Assembly (NCBI GenBank): GCA_031308135.1
Contig: JAHLJT010008756.1
Span: forward strand, 130,942,997 to 131,006,996
DNA: 64,000 bases
Direction: 5' to 3'
Origin: Acheta domesticus
Lineage: Eukaryota; Arthropoda; Insecta; Orthoptera; Gryllidae
Position 1 is the first letter of the stretch. Every line of letters starts with the position of its first letter. Below are positions 43,166 through 55,189 of the stretch, one piece after another. Below the pieces are notes generated by a model. That model searched no databases and was not told where the DNA came from. It was given only the letters and a program-made list of their open reading frames with translations. A program made the position numbers and the translations under genes.

Positions 43166-44784
43166 TGTAGCCTCCCGCCTCTCAGTCGCCCAATCGTCCA
43201 GTCACCCTCTAACGTTCACGCAAATTCGGGCGCGTGGAACTCTCCCCAAATGAGTTATTTGTTGATATAAACACACGTTATGACGCGCCATTTACCTGAT
43301 TAACAAGCGCGTTCGTCGGCAGGAGAAGCGTCGTTGAATTATTTTGCGATTGCCGTTCCGGCGATGGCCAACATGTGGTCGCTGGCAATTTGCTGAAGTA
43401 GCTGCTCTTGCTGTCGTTTGCGCGACGAATGGTAGAGCTCTTACTTTTGATAATATGGTAAATAGTGGGGGTTCCGTTTCTCGCGGGACTTGCAGTTGAT
43501 TTTTACTTTCTCGCTGTGGAGTAGATAAAAAGTAATGTAATGCTGCACGAAAAAATGACGATTGTTTGGCAGAAAGACTCTTATTACAGGCACCTAGTAA
43601 CGTCAAATTGGGTAAATCCAGTTCCTAAATTTAGAAAAAAATTTCCTCTAATACGTGGTGTAGCCAGAATCCGTTTTGTGGGTCGGTGATACCGAAAAAT
43701 CTAATGACGGCGAAACGTCTGTCCCTCGGTCTGTGAACAACGATAGCGGCTAAACCTTTCAGTATATTTTTTCCCAAATTGATATTCCTCAATCCGACTG
43801 ATGTCGCGGGCCCTTGAATTTGAAACAGATATTTTAATTTTCGAGGGTATTTATTTGACAACTCTCAGGCATTTTCCAAATTTAAAAATAAATCCATTGT
43901 TTGATTAAATTTTGTTGTTGGATAGTGTGAAGAACGTTTAAGAGAATGGTGCGTGTCTCACATTCGTTAAAAACCTTGATTTTTTTTTCAAAAATTCAAA
44001 ACTTCAAACTTTTTTCGGAATCTTTCTACAACTAAAATATTAAAGATGGAGATTTTCCTTCATTAAATTTATTCCCTAAAGATAGATTTTCAAATAAGAC
44101 CATGTACAATTTTTCGAAAATGTGTTTACTTTCTGCATTATTTTGAGTGAAATTACGGTTGAGATAGTACACGCTGTTTTAGTATTAAACTATGAATATT
44201 CATACTGCTCGATCCTCTTTCAGTCTTTCCAAAACTGGCTTGATCATTTTAATCTCTCTATAATTAAAGTGCCAGTTTCCCAGCCTGGTTTGGATCCTCA
44301 GATTGTCAATAGAGAATATCAACAATCACAATCTCTCCGTATGTATTTCATGAAATTGGTGTGCATTGCTAATCAAATAAAATGAAAACAGGATTTCAAA
44401 TAATATGGTAAATATGGTTGGTAAATAATATTTCACCATTATGATTCGTAAATTTAGGATAATAGAGAACTATAATATTTAGACTATGTAGATGAAAATC
44501 TCAAGTTAGCTTTTGTTTGCAGTAAAATCCCTGTTTTGGAGATAAGAGGTAGGAGAGAGTGTGGAGGGATGGAACATTTTGTACAGTTTTTATAGGAATG
44601 CTCATTTCTGCTCTCGAAAATGTCAATTGTTGTACGCTATGCTGTGCTTAAACTCCCTAATTTCTGGTTGGGAGGGGAAAGCAACGGCAAACAGGGCGAT
44701 AACACTGTAAGAACGGACCATCTCCTAGCATATGTGCGCCTGCTATTCCTCACGTGCACTTTCGTAAAATAAGCAAAATATGAA
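43166..44784. other. No gene seen
   Basis: CpG-rich for about 100 bp, then AT-rich. No domain, array or transposon end is recognisable up to the hAT target site. Confidence 0.4.
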
Positions 44785-44792
44785 GTTGGGTT

Positions 44793-45814
44793 TAGGGATG
44801 CAACATTGACGTCGATGTTTTCAAAATATCGAAGTTTCTGTAAAAATATCGATGTTTTAAAAATCGATGTATTGAAACCGATGTTTTTTTCAATATCGGT
44901 ATTGTGGGTTTGATTTTATTTCGTTTTCAATGTTTTGTTCGTGGATATAAGGTGCCCATAATCACAATTTTGTAAAAGTTAAAATAAGAAACAATAACTG
45001 TTGGTACCACTATCTGTTTATATTCGATCGAAACGAACGCAGTTTGTTCTATCTTCATCAAGCAGACTACCATCCCTGTGTCGAGACGATCCTGATGAGC
45101 TGATATTTCTTTGCCCGTTCCTGTATTTCGCACGCAAGAAGACATTGTATAGTTTTGTTTTCAGTGAAATTTGAATTACAAATTAATAATCTCGGCCATT
45201 GTCAAGTTAAATTTTGTTGCTCACGAATTGAATGTTAGAGGTTACTAAACCATCTTCGAAACATCGATGTTTAAAAACATCGATGGTTTTTTGGTCGATG
45301 TGTCGATGTCGATGTCGATGTCGACCTAACTTGTCAGCTAGGTCGAATTCAGTCGCTGTCTGGAAGACAATTCTAGCGACCGGCTGCTCTGATAAGTAGT
45401 TTTCCGTGGTTTCTCCGATCAACAGGCGAATGCCGGAGCAGTACTGTAGCAAACGGTCTACGGACCGCTCCCGATCTTTCCTTCCTCTTCCTCGTCCTAT
45501 CCTCTTCTCTTACGCACACACACTAACAAGCACTACACTACCACACATGCCGGGAGACCGGTCGGGATCTTACAGCTTGTTCTGGCTGGGGCGGTGCCCC
45601 GCTGGTAGGAGATACCTGGTTGAGGGAAAAACCTCGGTAGGTCGGCGCCAGGCCTCGGTAGGTCGACGGTAGGTCGGCGCCAGACCTCGCCATTCAGCGG
45701 GGAAAAGATCATCGCCACCTCCCGAGAAAAAAAACACTCACTACACTTACGGGACTAATGACCTAAGTAGTTGACGCGCCCGGAAACACGACTCAATCAA
45801 TCAAAGCATTACTA
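44793..45814. mobile_element. Non-autonomous hAT (hAT-C copy 1), split by a SINE
   Basis: The left end is TAGGGATGCAACA. The right end is GCATTACTA, the inverted counterpart, and it lies beyond a nested SINE. The 8-mer gttgggtt flanks both sides exactly (44785-44792 and 45815-45822). The interior shares order and sequence with the copy at 62996-63919, including CATCGATGTTTT motifs, GTTCGTGGATATAA and CAGACTACCATCC. Without the SINE it would be about 535 bp. Confidence 0.8.
45319..45804 (+). mobile_element. SINE1, 5'-truncated, nested in hAT-C
   Basis: It starts within the family at about CTTGTCAGCTAGGTCGAATT and ends CACGACTCAATCAATCAA, about ten bases from the hAT right end. The GTCGGCGCCAG block is duplicated in tandem (near 45640 and 45675). 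A target duplication is not obvious, perhaps because the target is itself a GATGTC repeat. Confidence 0.8.
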
Positions 45815-45822
45815 GTTGGGTT

Positions 45823-47240
45823 TGGGAATGTCACCTTTGACCGCTCCCTGGCGACCGCTGAGCGGAGAGGAGCGGAGTGGTGGAGGTGGAGGCGGACGCA
45901 TGCGGCCATAGGACGACATCCGGCCTCCGCCCTTCGGCCCTTGGGCTCCAGCAAATCCCGCGCGAGGGCGCCCAGGGCTTTGCTGGATTTAGAGCCCTTT
46001 GCTTCCGGTCCTTCGTTCTAAATGAAATTCCCGACCGGCGCGCCGCCCCATGATTCTTCATGAAAGTAATGAAAGTTCCCACCGCGCGACAATTTTTATG
46101 TACATTCGAAACTCAAAATGGGGGAGATCTTTTAAAAGGTCGCTGGCGAACTTGTGGGAATGTACGATGGATGTTTCTTTGTCGAACCATACGGTGGTAA
46201 GGCGATAGGATTTCATTTAGTGCATTAGTTTCAAGTATTCTGTCTTGTTTTGTATAATATTCTCTATCGGTTATAGCAATGTAAGACTTCATTCACTTCG
46301 TAGTATGTGGGAAACTAATATCTATTGATTTTTTCACTGTTTCGTACAATTGAAACACATTGAAATCTGTCACTTTTATTTGTCTCTTTAAATCATTCCT
46401 TTGAAGGAGAGGAGTTTCTTTCGATGCCCGAAAGAATATTTATAAAGTTCCTTTTAGCTTTATTATTCTCATTTGCACCGAGTTAAAATGTATATTACTG
46501 TGTCATGGTGGAGTAAATAAATTATTCCATGATGAGTAGAACATTTAACCTGTATCGTTGTTGATGCTGACCAAAGATTTTATTAGTTGATATTATGAAA
46601 TTTGGTTTATTGAATTGTACTCATTATTCCTAAATACTATTATCCATGTAAGTCTATAACAAGGAATATAGTGAGATACCAAACATACGCCACAGGAACG
46701 TCTGCAACGACAACGTGCCGTAACTAGAGAGAATTTATAATGAAAAGCAAACATTACAAAACAAACAAATGACAGAATGTTCTTCAATAATTTCATATTT
46801 TAAAATGAATCGATTAATAAAATGCGATTCATTTTAATTTGGCAATTGTATTTGTTAAAAGTACTGTAAATATTAATATTTTGTATCAATAACATATTTT
46901 TTAAGTTAAGGTTAGTTCCGAATAAATATCGATTGTGTAAATATATAATTTGTGTAGCCTAATAAATAGCAGTCATCGATTTAGATCTAAATGGATTTGT
47001 GTCAAAGCAGGGAAAACGAGACAAATTGAAGTACTTTAGAAAATCGTTGAAGTTAATTAAATACGTGTATATATTGATATTTCTCCCGCAGGCAAAAGGT
47101 AAAAATCAAAATATGGACAAATGGATGTCTGTAAATTGTAAGGAAATAGTAATTACATTTATCAGCGTTATTTGAGCATTAAATGCTGTGATAAATAACA
47201 ATTCATTAGTTACCGTATTGAGTTTTGACGTGCACTCTCC
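45823..47240. other. Small CpG-rich patch then AT-rich DNA, no gene seen
   Basis: CpG-rich at 45850-46090, with the AT core TTCATGAAAGTAATGAAAG, then AT-rich. No recognisable domain. Confidence 0.4.
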
Positions 47241-47399
47241 CACGTTACAAAATTACCTTCCTCGCGGTCAGGGGCGAAACCTTTTCATAGTGAATGAGTT
47301 TAAAGTAAAATACAGCTTCTGTTGTGTGCCTTGCAGCTGCCATCGAATCGTCGTGTTTGGTATTCAGCAGCAACCCCGCTGTCTGTCCTGCAAACCGCG

Positions 47400-48470
47400 A
47401 CCACCTCTGCTGCCCCCTGTCGACTCCCCCCCAACGCGCATCCCACATCAGTCCCCACCCAGGCGCAGCCTAGCAGTCCACCTCCCCACCCACCCAGCCT
47501 CGCCACCACCCAGACCACGCCATGCTCCACGCCACTACCTCCAAATCGCCCCTTTCCCCGCCCCGGCCGCTTCTACCCTTCCCCTGCCCCGCCCCATCTC
47601 TTACTCTTTGTCATTCCATAGTCCATTCGCACGCCGCCCATGTTCCACGCACGCCGCCCCGCCCACGTCCCACCCACGCCCTCGCCCCACCCACGCCCCG
47701 TCCACGCCCCGTCCACGCCCCGCCCACGCCTCGCCCACGCCTCGCCCACGCCCCGCCCACGCCCCGCTCACGCCCCGATACGCTCCGCCCACACCCCGCC
47801 CACGCCCCGCCCACGCCCCGCCCACGCCTCGCCCATGCCCCGCCCACATCCTGTACACACCCCGCCCACATCCTGTACACACCCCGCCCACATCCTGCAC
47901 ACATCCCGCCCAAACATCTCCCACACTTTCCCAACACGCCGCCTACACCCAGCCGACGACCCTCATTCGCCCCGCCCACTTCTCGCCCACTCCTCGCCCG
48001 TGCTCCGCCCACCCATTCCCCCCTCCAACTACCCGCCCTTCGTCGACAGTACTCCCTCTTTGCGAATTTCGCGCCCGCCCTCTCCACTTCGCCCCGTCCG
48101 TCACCACTTGTTCCCCATCCTCTCTCTACCCCGTTCTGCCCCTCCCTTCCCCTCTCCTCACCTCCCCCCCTGCAGCGGTCCCCGCGGCGAGCGCGCTCTC
48201 CTCTGCGCGGCGAATCGCAGATTGATTGAGCCTTTCGGGGACGCCGCAATCGCGCTGAATGGCCTCGTCAAGCAATGTTTCCACTCTCGCGGGCGATGCG
48301 CCGGGGGGGCGGGGGCGGGAGCGGGGGCGACGCGGGCAGAGCAAAGCGGCCGTGACAGCGCCGCTCTGAATGAAAAATTACATGTGGAAGAGTTTGACGT
48401 TTGTGTGGCTGCTAACGACGCGCGAAGGTCGCCATCTGTCTCCGGGCGCCTTAGCGCGGAAAGAGCGGGT
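47400..48470. repeat. CpG-rich island with CACGCCCCGCC-type array
   Basis: The array core at 47640-47960 is built on 12-bp CACGCCCCGCCC units, with a 21- to 24-bp sub-block around CATCCTGTACACACCCCGCC repeated three to four times near 47845-47905. The right flank (48170-48470) is CpG-rich without periodicity and has a core ATTGATTGAGCC. Long Pro/Ala/His-rich frames on the plus strand and Gly/Arg-rich frames on the minus strand are by-products. Confidence 0.8.
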
Positions 48471-48471
48471 T

Positions 48472-48530
48472 GAAATTGGTTCCAACATCAGAACCTTGTG
48501 GGACTCCGTTTATCGTGCGGTTAAATAAGA
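48472..48530 (-). pseudogene. Tiny reverse transcriptase remnant
   Basis: On the minus strand the sequence encodes NGVPQGSDVGT, matching the GVPQGS-x-LGP motif of LINE reverse transcriptases. Nothing else of the enzyme is readable on either side. Chance similarity cannot be excluded at this length. Confidence 0.35.
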
Positions 48531-50290
48531 TTAAGTAAGGGCCTTTTCCCTTGTAAAATAGACAATGGATGTGAGTTAATGTGTCGGGCAATGTCGTTTT
48601 TCAGTGTTGGCAGCGATTTAGTGTCCAAAGTACACGCGTTATTGTGAGTGATCCCGTTTAAAGGGTAATTCGCGAAGCTAATGTAGTCGATGAAATGATG
48701 TTTTAAGAATTGGTTTATATTCTTGTTTGAGCTATTACTGCATCATAAAGCGCGATTGAACGAAATCTACTAACGCGCTACCAAAGTGAAAATTGGGCAG
48801 CGCCGCGTTCATAATTTGTGATTATCTCTTTTTAACGTGATGTTTTCTTCATAACCTTAAATTGAACAGTTCTATCAAAATTGAAATGAAATTGTTCACT
48901 GCTACTCTGTTCCGAATTACCTTCAACCTGTGATATTTTAGTTTGTAAATAATAATTCTCGCAATGAGAATTTCCATTAATATTCAGCATTCACATTTTT
49001 TCTCTCTAGCGAAGAGCATTCCGTTTATTTTGAAGCTTCTACGTCTGCAATTTTTTTCCAGGACATAGCGTATATTTTTAAATTCTCCAAACAGTTATGA
49101 ACTTTGTTCCATATGATACCTTCCTTGTGGTTCCGGTGCAAGTTCACTGCTTCTTGTAACGGCCAAATTATTCTGTAATAATTAATAAGCCTTTTTGGGC
49201 AGCAATATATTAATTGGTATTTTACAACGTTTTGATCGTGCTAATGGAAAACACGAGATGTCATCATTCCAAAATTTGGCTTTTGTTTTGCGAGACGCTT
49301 ATTTACAAATCTTTTGCATCCGTGTTTCTTATCTGACCCTCTCCCGCATGAAATGGATTTCACGAAGTAGAGCCGTACGCTTATTTTTTTTTCCTTCTAA
49401 TGTTGAGCAAACAGAATTTCTAGTTATTGGATGAGATCACAGAGGAAACAAAGCTCGTCAATAAGGAAAGGAAACGGAGGAAAAGCACATTAATGGATGT
49501 CGATCTGTTTGCACAGTTATTACTGTCGTTCAAGGCAAGCAACCTGCTGTTATGAATGAAGAATGACTTTCCATGACATGTATACGCGGTTCTTTGAATT
49601 ATGAGAGAAAGGATTTATTGATGTGTTTGTGTACATACGGAGCAGTTTCCTGTGGAAATACTGTGTTCAAATGGCTTGCGATTGTATTCGAACTAAATGG
49701 ACTGAAATAATATAATGCAGTCTGCCACTGTTTGCTCTAAAGTATAGTTCGTATTACAAACGTTTATCCCGTAACAATATAACAAGAAACTGCAAGTTTT
49801 CTTTTCTTGTTGTTGATTTTCCTAAAAGCGTTTCTCTCTCTTTGAGTTGAATTTCATTTGACGCACTATAATATATAATATTTTTGACATAAAAATAATC
49901 GTGAAAATAAAATGCCACTTCATTTCGTGATCGTTCGTGTTAGACCTTGTCATCGTGCAAAGTTCCTCGTGAGTTCATGGCTAAATTACTTGCTTTCGTT
50001 TTCTAAACTGGCAAGAACTATTTTCTCCGTGTGTGAATAACAGCAGCACAAGGGGAAAATGTTTTAATTCTGTATTGGAGTTCGAAATGTTTTCGTTCAC
50101 ATGCACAAAACTCTCGAATTGGCTACAACCCAACAGTGGGTGGTCACTCATTAAGACATTCACCTGTAGGTCTCTGCTACTCGATTTTGTGAGGAGCAAG
50201 CTACCAAGGAGAAAAGGTATCTCAAAGCCGAGGAGCGTCAGAAAATAAAATTCCGCGGGACAGGGGTCAAGCGGGGGACGGGGGGAGGAA
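48531..50290. other. AT-rich DNA, no gene seen
   Basis: No domain, array or transposon end is recognisable. It ends at a short CpG-rich lead to the next array. Confidence 0.4.
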
Positions 50291-50648
50291 AACTGTGGAA
50301 TTAGGCTTGTGTGGGTCTACGCAGATGCCTCTCATCAGCATTCGTTTGCGCTTTCGCCCATATTCACGTCTGCCACCTACTCCGCCTCCGTCCCGATTCT
50401 TCGCTGCTTCCGTCCTCATTCTTTCCCGTTTTCGTCCCGATTCCTCTCCGGCTCCGTCCCGCCCTGCCTCCGTCCCTCCGTGCCCCCGTCCCACCCCGTC
50501 TATAAGCCCGCCCACGCCTCTATTTCCACCTCGTCGCCATCCCCACATCGCCTCCAACCCCTCCCCATCTCCAACCACCCCCGCCTCCTACCCCGTCCCT
50601 CCACCTACCCCGTCCCGCCTCCTTCCCCGCCGTCTCGAACCTCGCCTC

Positions 50649-51545
50649 GTCTCTAACCACTCCCCGTCTCCAACCGCTCCCCGTCTCCACCCGCTCCCCG
50701 TCTCCACCCGCTCCCCGTCTCCAACCGCTCCCCGTCTCCACCCGCTCCCCGTCTCCAACCGCTCCCCGTCTCCAACCGCTCCCCGTCTCCAACCGCTCCC
50801 CGTCTCCAGCCGCTCCCCGTCTCCAGCCGCTCCCCGTCTCCAACCGCTCCCCGTCTCCAACCGCTCCCCGTCTCCAACCGCTCCCCGTCTCCAACCGCTC
50901 CCCGTCTCCAGCCGCTCCCCGTCTCCAACCGCTCCCCGTCTCCAGCCGCTCCCCGTCTCCAACCGCTCCCCGTCTCCAACCGCTCCCCGTCTCCAACCGC
51001 TCCCCGTCTCCAACCGCTCCCCGTCTCCAACCGCTCCCCGTCTCCAACCGCTCCCCGTCTCCAGCCGCTCCCCGTCTCCAGCCGCTCCCCGTCTCCAACC
51101 GCTCCCCGTCTCCAACCGCTCCCCGTCTCCAACCGCTCCCCGTCTCCAACCGCTCCCCGTCTCCAACCGCTCCCCGTCTCCAACCGCTCCCCGTCTCCAA
51201 CCGCTCCCCGTCTCCAACCGCTCCCCGTCTCCAACCGCTCCCCGTCTCCAACCGCTCCCCGTCTCCAAACCGCTCCCCGTCTCCAACCGCTCCCCGTCTC
51301 CAACCGCTCCCCGTCTCCAACCGCTCCCCGTCTCCAACCGCTCCCCGTCTCCAACCGCTCCCCGTCTCCAACCGCTCCCCGTCTCCAACCGCTCCCCGTC
51401 TCCAACCGCTCCCCGTCTCCAACCGCTCCCCGTCTCCAACCGCTCCCCGTCTCCAACCGCTCCCCGTCTCCAACCGCTCCCCGTCTCCAACCGCTCCCCG
51501 TCTCCACCCGCTCCCCGTCTCCAACCGCTCCCCGTCTCCACCCCT
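50649..51545. repeat. 17-bp array, CCGCTCCCCGTCTCCAA, about 53 copies
   Basis: Nearly perfect 17-bp units differ mainly at one position, giving CCAA, CCAC and CCAG forms. One unit near 51265 has an extra A. The CCAG forms cluster at 50800-51080, so sub-blocks have been copied. Because the unit contains no stop in any phase, all six frames stay open for hundreds of codons. Length 17 gives a 17-residue peptide every three units. Confidence 0.95.
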
Positions 51546-52000
51546 CCGGTCTCCAACCTCGGCCTGTCTCTCTACCCTGCCCCGTCCCCCTCCTCGCCTT
51601 GAACCCCGCACCGTTTCCGCAGTGCTTCACCTCGCCCAGTCCCGCCCCTCCCCTCCCCCCACCCCACCCAAACCGCCCTGCTCCAGGCTCGTCGCACCCG
51701 TCAGTCAGCCCGCGGGCCGCGGGCCGTTCATCAAACACGGCGCGCGGGATATTTATTGCCCGCGGCGGTATATTTTGCGCCCCCAGGGTGGCGGCCGTGC
51801 CTTTTTTAACAGAGTGCCGCGGCGATGATATACCGCCATCAGATTAGGAGGACGCGTCGAGGGGGAAGGTGCGGTGGAGGGGGTAGGACACGCGATTCCC
51901 AGATTTCGTTCCGGGCGGGTGGCCCGCTCCCCCCTCCCCCGCCTTCGCCCCGTGCACCTTATCTTACTTGGCGCGTTTGCGCGCTCGTATTTTTTTTTAC
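51546..52000. other. CpG-rich island, possible promoter region
   Basis: CpG-rich, with AT cores ATATTTATTGCCC near 51750 and GATGATATACCGCC near 51825. It lies 250-700 bp before a candidate first coding exon at 52265, so a promoter role is possible but unproven. I see no clear TATA box or initiator. Confidence 0.35.
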
Positions 52001-52264
52001 CATTGGCTGCTGAACAGAAGCATTGTGAGCTACGAGCTGTTGATTTGTTTTAGAGTTCTGGAAGCTCGTAGTGGTGGTATTGATATTTCAAATATAGGTT
52101 TCGAGAATATTGATGCTTCTTGTTTTACTGAAAATTATATGTGCTCAATGCTTGGGTTCATATGAAATTGTTTGCTTATAAAATTGAAATGCTTGTCTAG
52201 ATGTTTCTTGTTCTTGACTCCTCAGCAGTGAAATATTATACTGTTTGCTTTCTCTTTGTTGCAG

Positions 52265-52527
52265 GTTGGTTCATTGTTGAAGCAATCCACTGCTCATTGT
52301 TGTCTGGCAGATGACTTCGGAACTTCGGCGTTCATCGAAACTGTGAATATCAATCTCTAAGTGTATATTACCATTGTTCTAGTAATTAAAACAGCCCCGA
52401 GATTATAACACTCAAAATCAGTGAAGTGATAGTTTTATCAGATGCTTTAACCATAGTACCATGGCAATAGGAGTGTTACATTCATTACATAACTCACAAT
52501 GCAGGGATACGGATGACCCAAATAAAG
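52265..52527 (+). other. Candidate 5' exon of a host gene, start codon at 52461
   Basis: A strong acceptor, TTTCTCTTTGTTGCAG, precedes 52265. A donor, AAAG followed by GTGGGT, lies at 52527/52528. Within it, ATG at 52461 sits in the good context ACCATGG. It opens a frame of 22 complete codons (MAIGVLHSLHNS, then QCRDTDDPNK) to the donor in phase 1. This is the layout of an exon carrying 5' UTR and the start of a protein. I do not recognise the protein, and no downstream exon was found in the window. Confidence 0.4.
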
Positions 52528-53350
52528 GTGGGTTATTCGCAATCATTATTTATGACTAGGGGTTGGATTTTAATGAAATGTAATTTGTTTCTTTAGAACA
52601 ATGCCGTTTAGTGTAGAAATTAATTGTATGTAATGACAAAAGAATTGACCCATTTTATGTCATTTTTTTTTCATTTTCGTCAATTTCGACTAGTAAGTCA
52701 TTTGTAATGCATTTTTTCGCTGATTTTATCGATTTTAAGATAATTTCAAAGGTACTTGATATTTTCAAAGGTACTTGAATGTTTAAGAGGTGCAAAAAAT
52801 GTTCTCCATAGAATTTCTGAATAGCCTATTCGATTTTCTTGCTCAGAATGTCAGCCATTTTGCGCATGGAATCTCAGGTTCCTGCGACGTCAGTCAGTGC
52901 CATAGTCGGTTCAGCAGATTTCCTAGTAAAGACCAGTCCAAACCAAAAATTCGAATGATAAGTTCACTTGAACGAGTAGAAGAAGCCTTGGTTGCATTAG
53001 TAACGTATCTAACAGATTGAGTCATGACGTAAAAGATCTGAACAAAACCGAACTTGTTTTGATCACGTTATTTACGTCGTTTTTTCTTTGCTTTCCGGGT
53101 ATTTTAAAAACATTTTAGGATAATTTTATTTAGCATCTTGGGGAATGTTTTTGGTCATCAAAATCCACACCTATGACCAAAATTGAATTTTAATATCGCA
53201 CTTTTTTTACTTACCTTTTTATACGTACGTATAGTATAAGGAAAGTTATGTAATGCTGCGCGATAAAGTTGGTTAGGTATTAGATGGCTTAGGCAAGTAG
53301 GTATTACATGATTAAGCAACTTTTTGTACATGAATATCCGTTTGTTTGTA
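52528..53350. other. AT-rich DNA, possible intron, no further exon found
   Basis: If the exon at 52265 is real, this is its intron. The 76-codon frame at 52790-53020 has no recognisable domain. Nothing else is supported. Confidence 0.3.
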
Positions 53351-53387
53351 GCCCAGATAAAGGCTTAATAAAAGCCGAAACGTTGGC
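53351..53387 (+). other. Degenerate hammerhead-like motif, Penelope-type remnant
   Basis: The sequence reads CCCAGATAA, then the stem GGCTT / AAGCC with an AATAA loop, then GAAACG. This matches the layout CUGAUGA, stem II, GAAA of hammerhead ribozymes found at the ends of Penelope-like elements. Two core bases of the first box differ, so it is probably inactive. No Penelope reverse transcriptase is nearby. Confidence 0.4.
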
Positions 53388-53485
53388 AATTTGAATTAAA
53401 GTTCCACTGACCTACATTCAAGAATAAGTTCATACAATTTTTAAAGTTTATCACATTAATCCCAATTTTTGCTGGATCATATTAA

Positions 53486-54094
53486 CCTTTCAGCGGACGC
53501 GCGTAAAATGTTCACACCAGCAGGCGCGTGTCGTCAATTTTACGACGTTCAATGACTCTTGAAAAAGTCAAAGAAATTGTAGAACAATGGAATTTTATGT
53601 CGCATTATAATATCTAAGAATGATATTTACTACCAAAAAACATATCCGTTGATAAACGTTCGTATTTAGTATCAAAAAGATCTTGTTCCGATCTAGTATC
53701 GTCTTTATTTTCAACATTCGTTTACTGTCACTGTCACTATCCAATTCGTGATCTTCCTCCGATCAGACAGCTCTTAAAGAATATTCTGATTTTCATTCAC
53801 ATGAATTCTTATCTGGACATTTTACAGAAAATTTCGATTAGGCCAAATTATTATACAATATTTTAGCACAACAACCGGCGCGCAGCGTAAAGTTTACGTC
53901 ATATGCACGTATCCCGAATAGAGTTACGAAAACTGAATACAGCGTGCAAACTAAACAGTGGCTGCAGGAATGCATCATTAAAGATACCTGCAAGGAATAC
54001 CAAGAACGCAGAAGTCTTTGACAATAATGAGTTGACGTCAAAACAAAAAAAAATCTGCTGTTGTAAAATGTACGACAGCGCCCCCGCTGGAGGG
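53486..54094. mobile_element. piggyBac-like non-autonomous element, 609 bp
   Basis: TTAA lies on both sides (53482-53485 and 54095-54098). The left end CCTTTCAGCGGACGCGCG and the reverse complement of the right end, CCCTCCAGCGGGGGCGCT, match at 13 of 18 positions. TTAA targets and ends beginning CCY-T are typical of piggyBac. The interior has no recognisable transposase. Confidence 0.5.
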
Positions 54095-54109
54095 TTAACC
54101 CCGACTGAC

Positions 54110-54954
54110 CCATGTTGTTTAGTTGGCGTTTTGGCGGGTCGGTGATACTCTGTGGCCTCCCGTGGCGCCTGCGGCTTCGTCGCGTCCTCGCCGCGCGCGT
54201 CACGGCCGCTGCAGGGCGCTGCGCGGCGAATCCGGAGCGAGCGAGCTCTTTCGCACGCCCAAGGCGGCCTTCGCCAACTCTGTCTAGTCAACACATTTCC
54301 TCTGCCGCTCAGCCCTCGCCCAGCTCAGCCCACCTCACCCCGCATCCGATCCCAATGTACTCCGCTCCCTGCAACTGTCTCATCTGTACCTCATCGTCCC
54401 TCGATTGTAACCGACAAACTGCCTCCCCTCCTCACCCTTCCACCACTCTCTCTCCATCTTAGCCCGCCGTGCCCCTCCCACATTTAACATCCCCGCTTCG
54501 CATCTGTCCACCTTGCTCAATACAGACCATCTCGGCCCTCAACTTTTTGCGCCAGGAAGCCCCTCTTGCTCCCTCTCCATCAGACCTCTCTAAGCCCAAA
54601 ACCACATCTGTAGCTACACCCCCCCTATGCTCCTCTCGTATTAATTCCTAAGCCTCTACAGAACCACTGTCCTATCCCTCTCTTCGTCACCGCAATTTTC
54701 CTCTCGCCTCCTCAACGCTCCTTCCCTACATCCTTCACCTCATTGGCCTACCCTTCCGCTAATCGCCTCGCGACACTTTTTCGCCCCCTTCCCTGCCATT
54801 CCTCATTCCATTCTATCCCTTCGCACGCACACCGCCTACCCCGCTCCGCTCTACTTCACTCCGCTCTATATCCCCTCGCCTGTTCCGCCCCACCTGCTCC
54901 GTCTCACTCTGCACTGCTCTCCCAACTCCAGTCATCTCCACCCCACTGAACCTC
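54110..54954. other. CpG-rich then C-rich low-complexity DNA
   Basis: CpG-rich to 54280, then a long pyrimidine-rich stretch without strict period. CTCCGCTCTACTTCACTCCG-like pieces repeat loosely near 54845. No recognisable domain. Confidence 0.4.
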
Positions 54955-55185
54955 ATCCGTTCAACCCCACCCACTCAACCTCCACGCGACTCAACCCCCC
55001 ACCCGACTCAATGCCCCACCCGACTCAACTCCCAACCCGACTCAACTCCCAACCCGACTCAACTCCCAACCCGACTCAACCCCCACCCGACTCAACTCCC
55101 ACCCGACTCAACCCCCACCCGACTTAACCTCGAACCTGACTCAACCCCCAACCCGACTCAACCTCCAACCCGACTCAAACCCTAC
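54955..55185. repeat. 17-bp array, CCAACCCGACTCAACTC, about 14 copies
   Basis: Units of 15-17 bp, CCAACCCGACTCAACTC and CCACCCGACTCAACTC, with scattered changes. The unit is unrelated to the 17-bp array at 50649. Confidence 0.88.
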
Positions 55186-55189
55186 CCGG

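Noticed and set aside
47188..48225. A 345-codon plus-strand frame rich in Pro, His and Thr
   Set aside because: It follows the CACGCCCCGCC array, and two other frames are open over the same stretch.
50295..51738. Frames of 322-435 codons on both strands
   Set aside because: All arise from a 17-bp unit that lacks stops in any phase.
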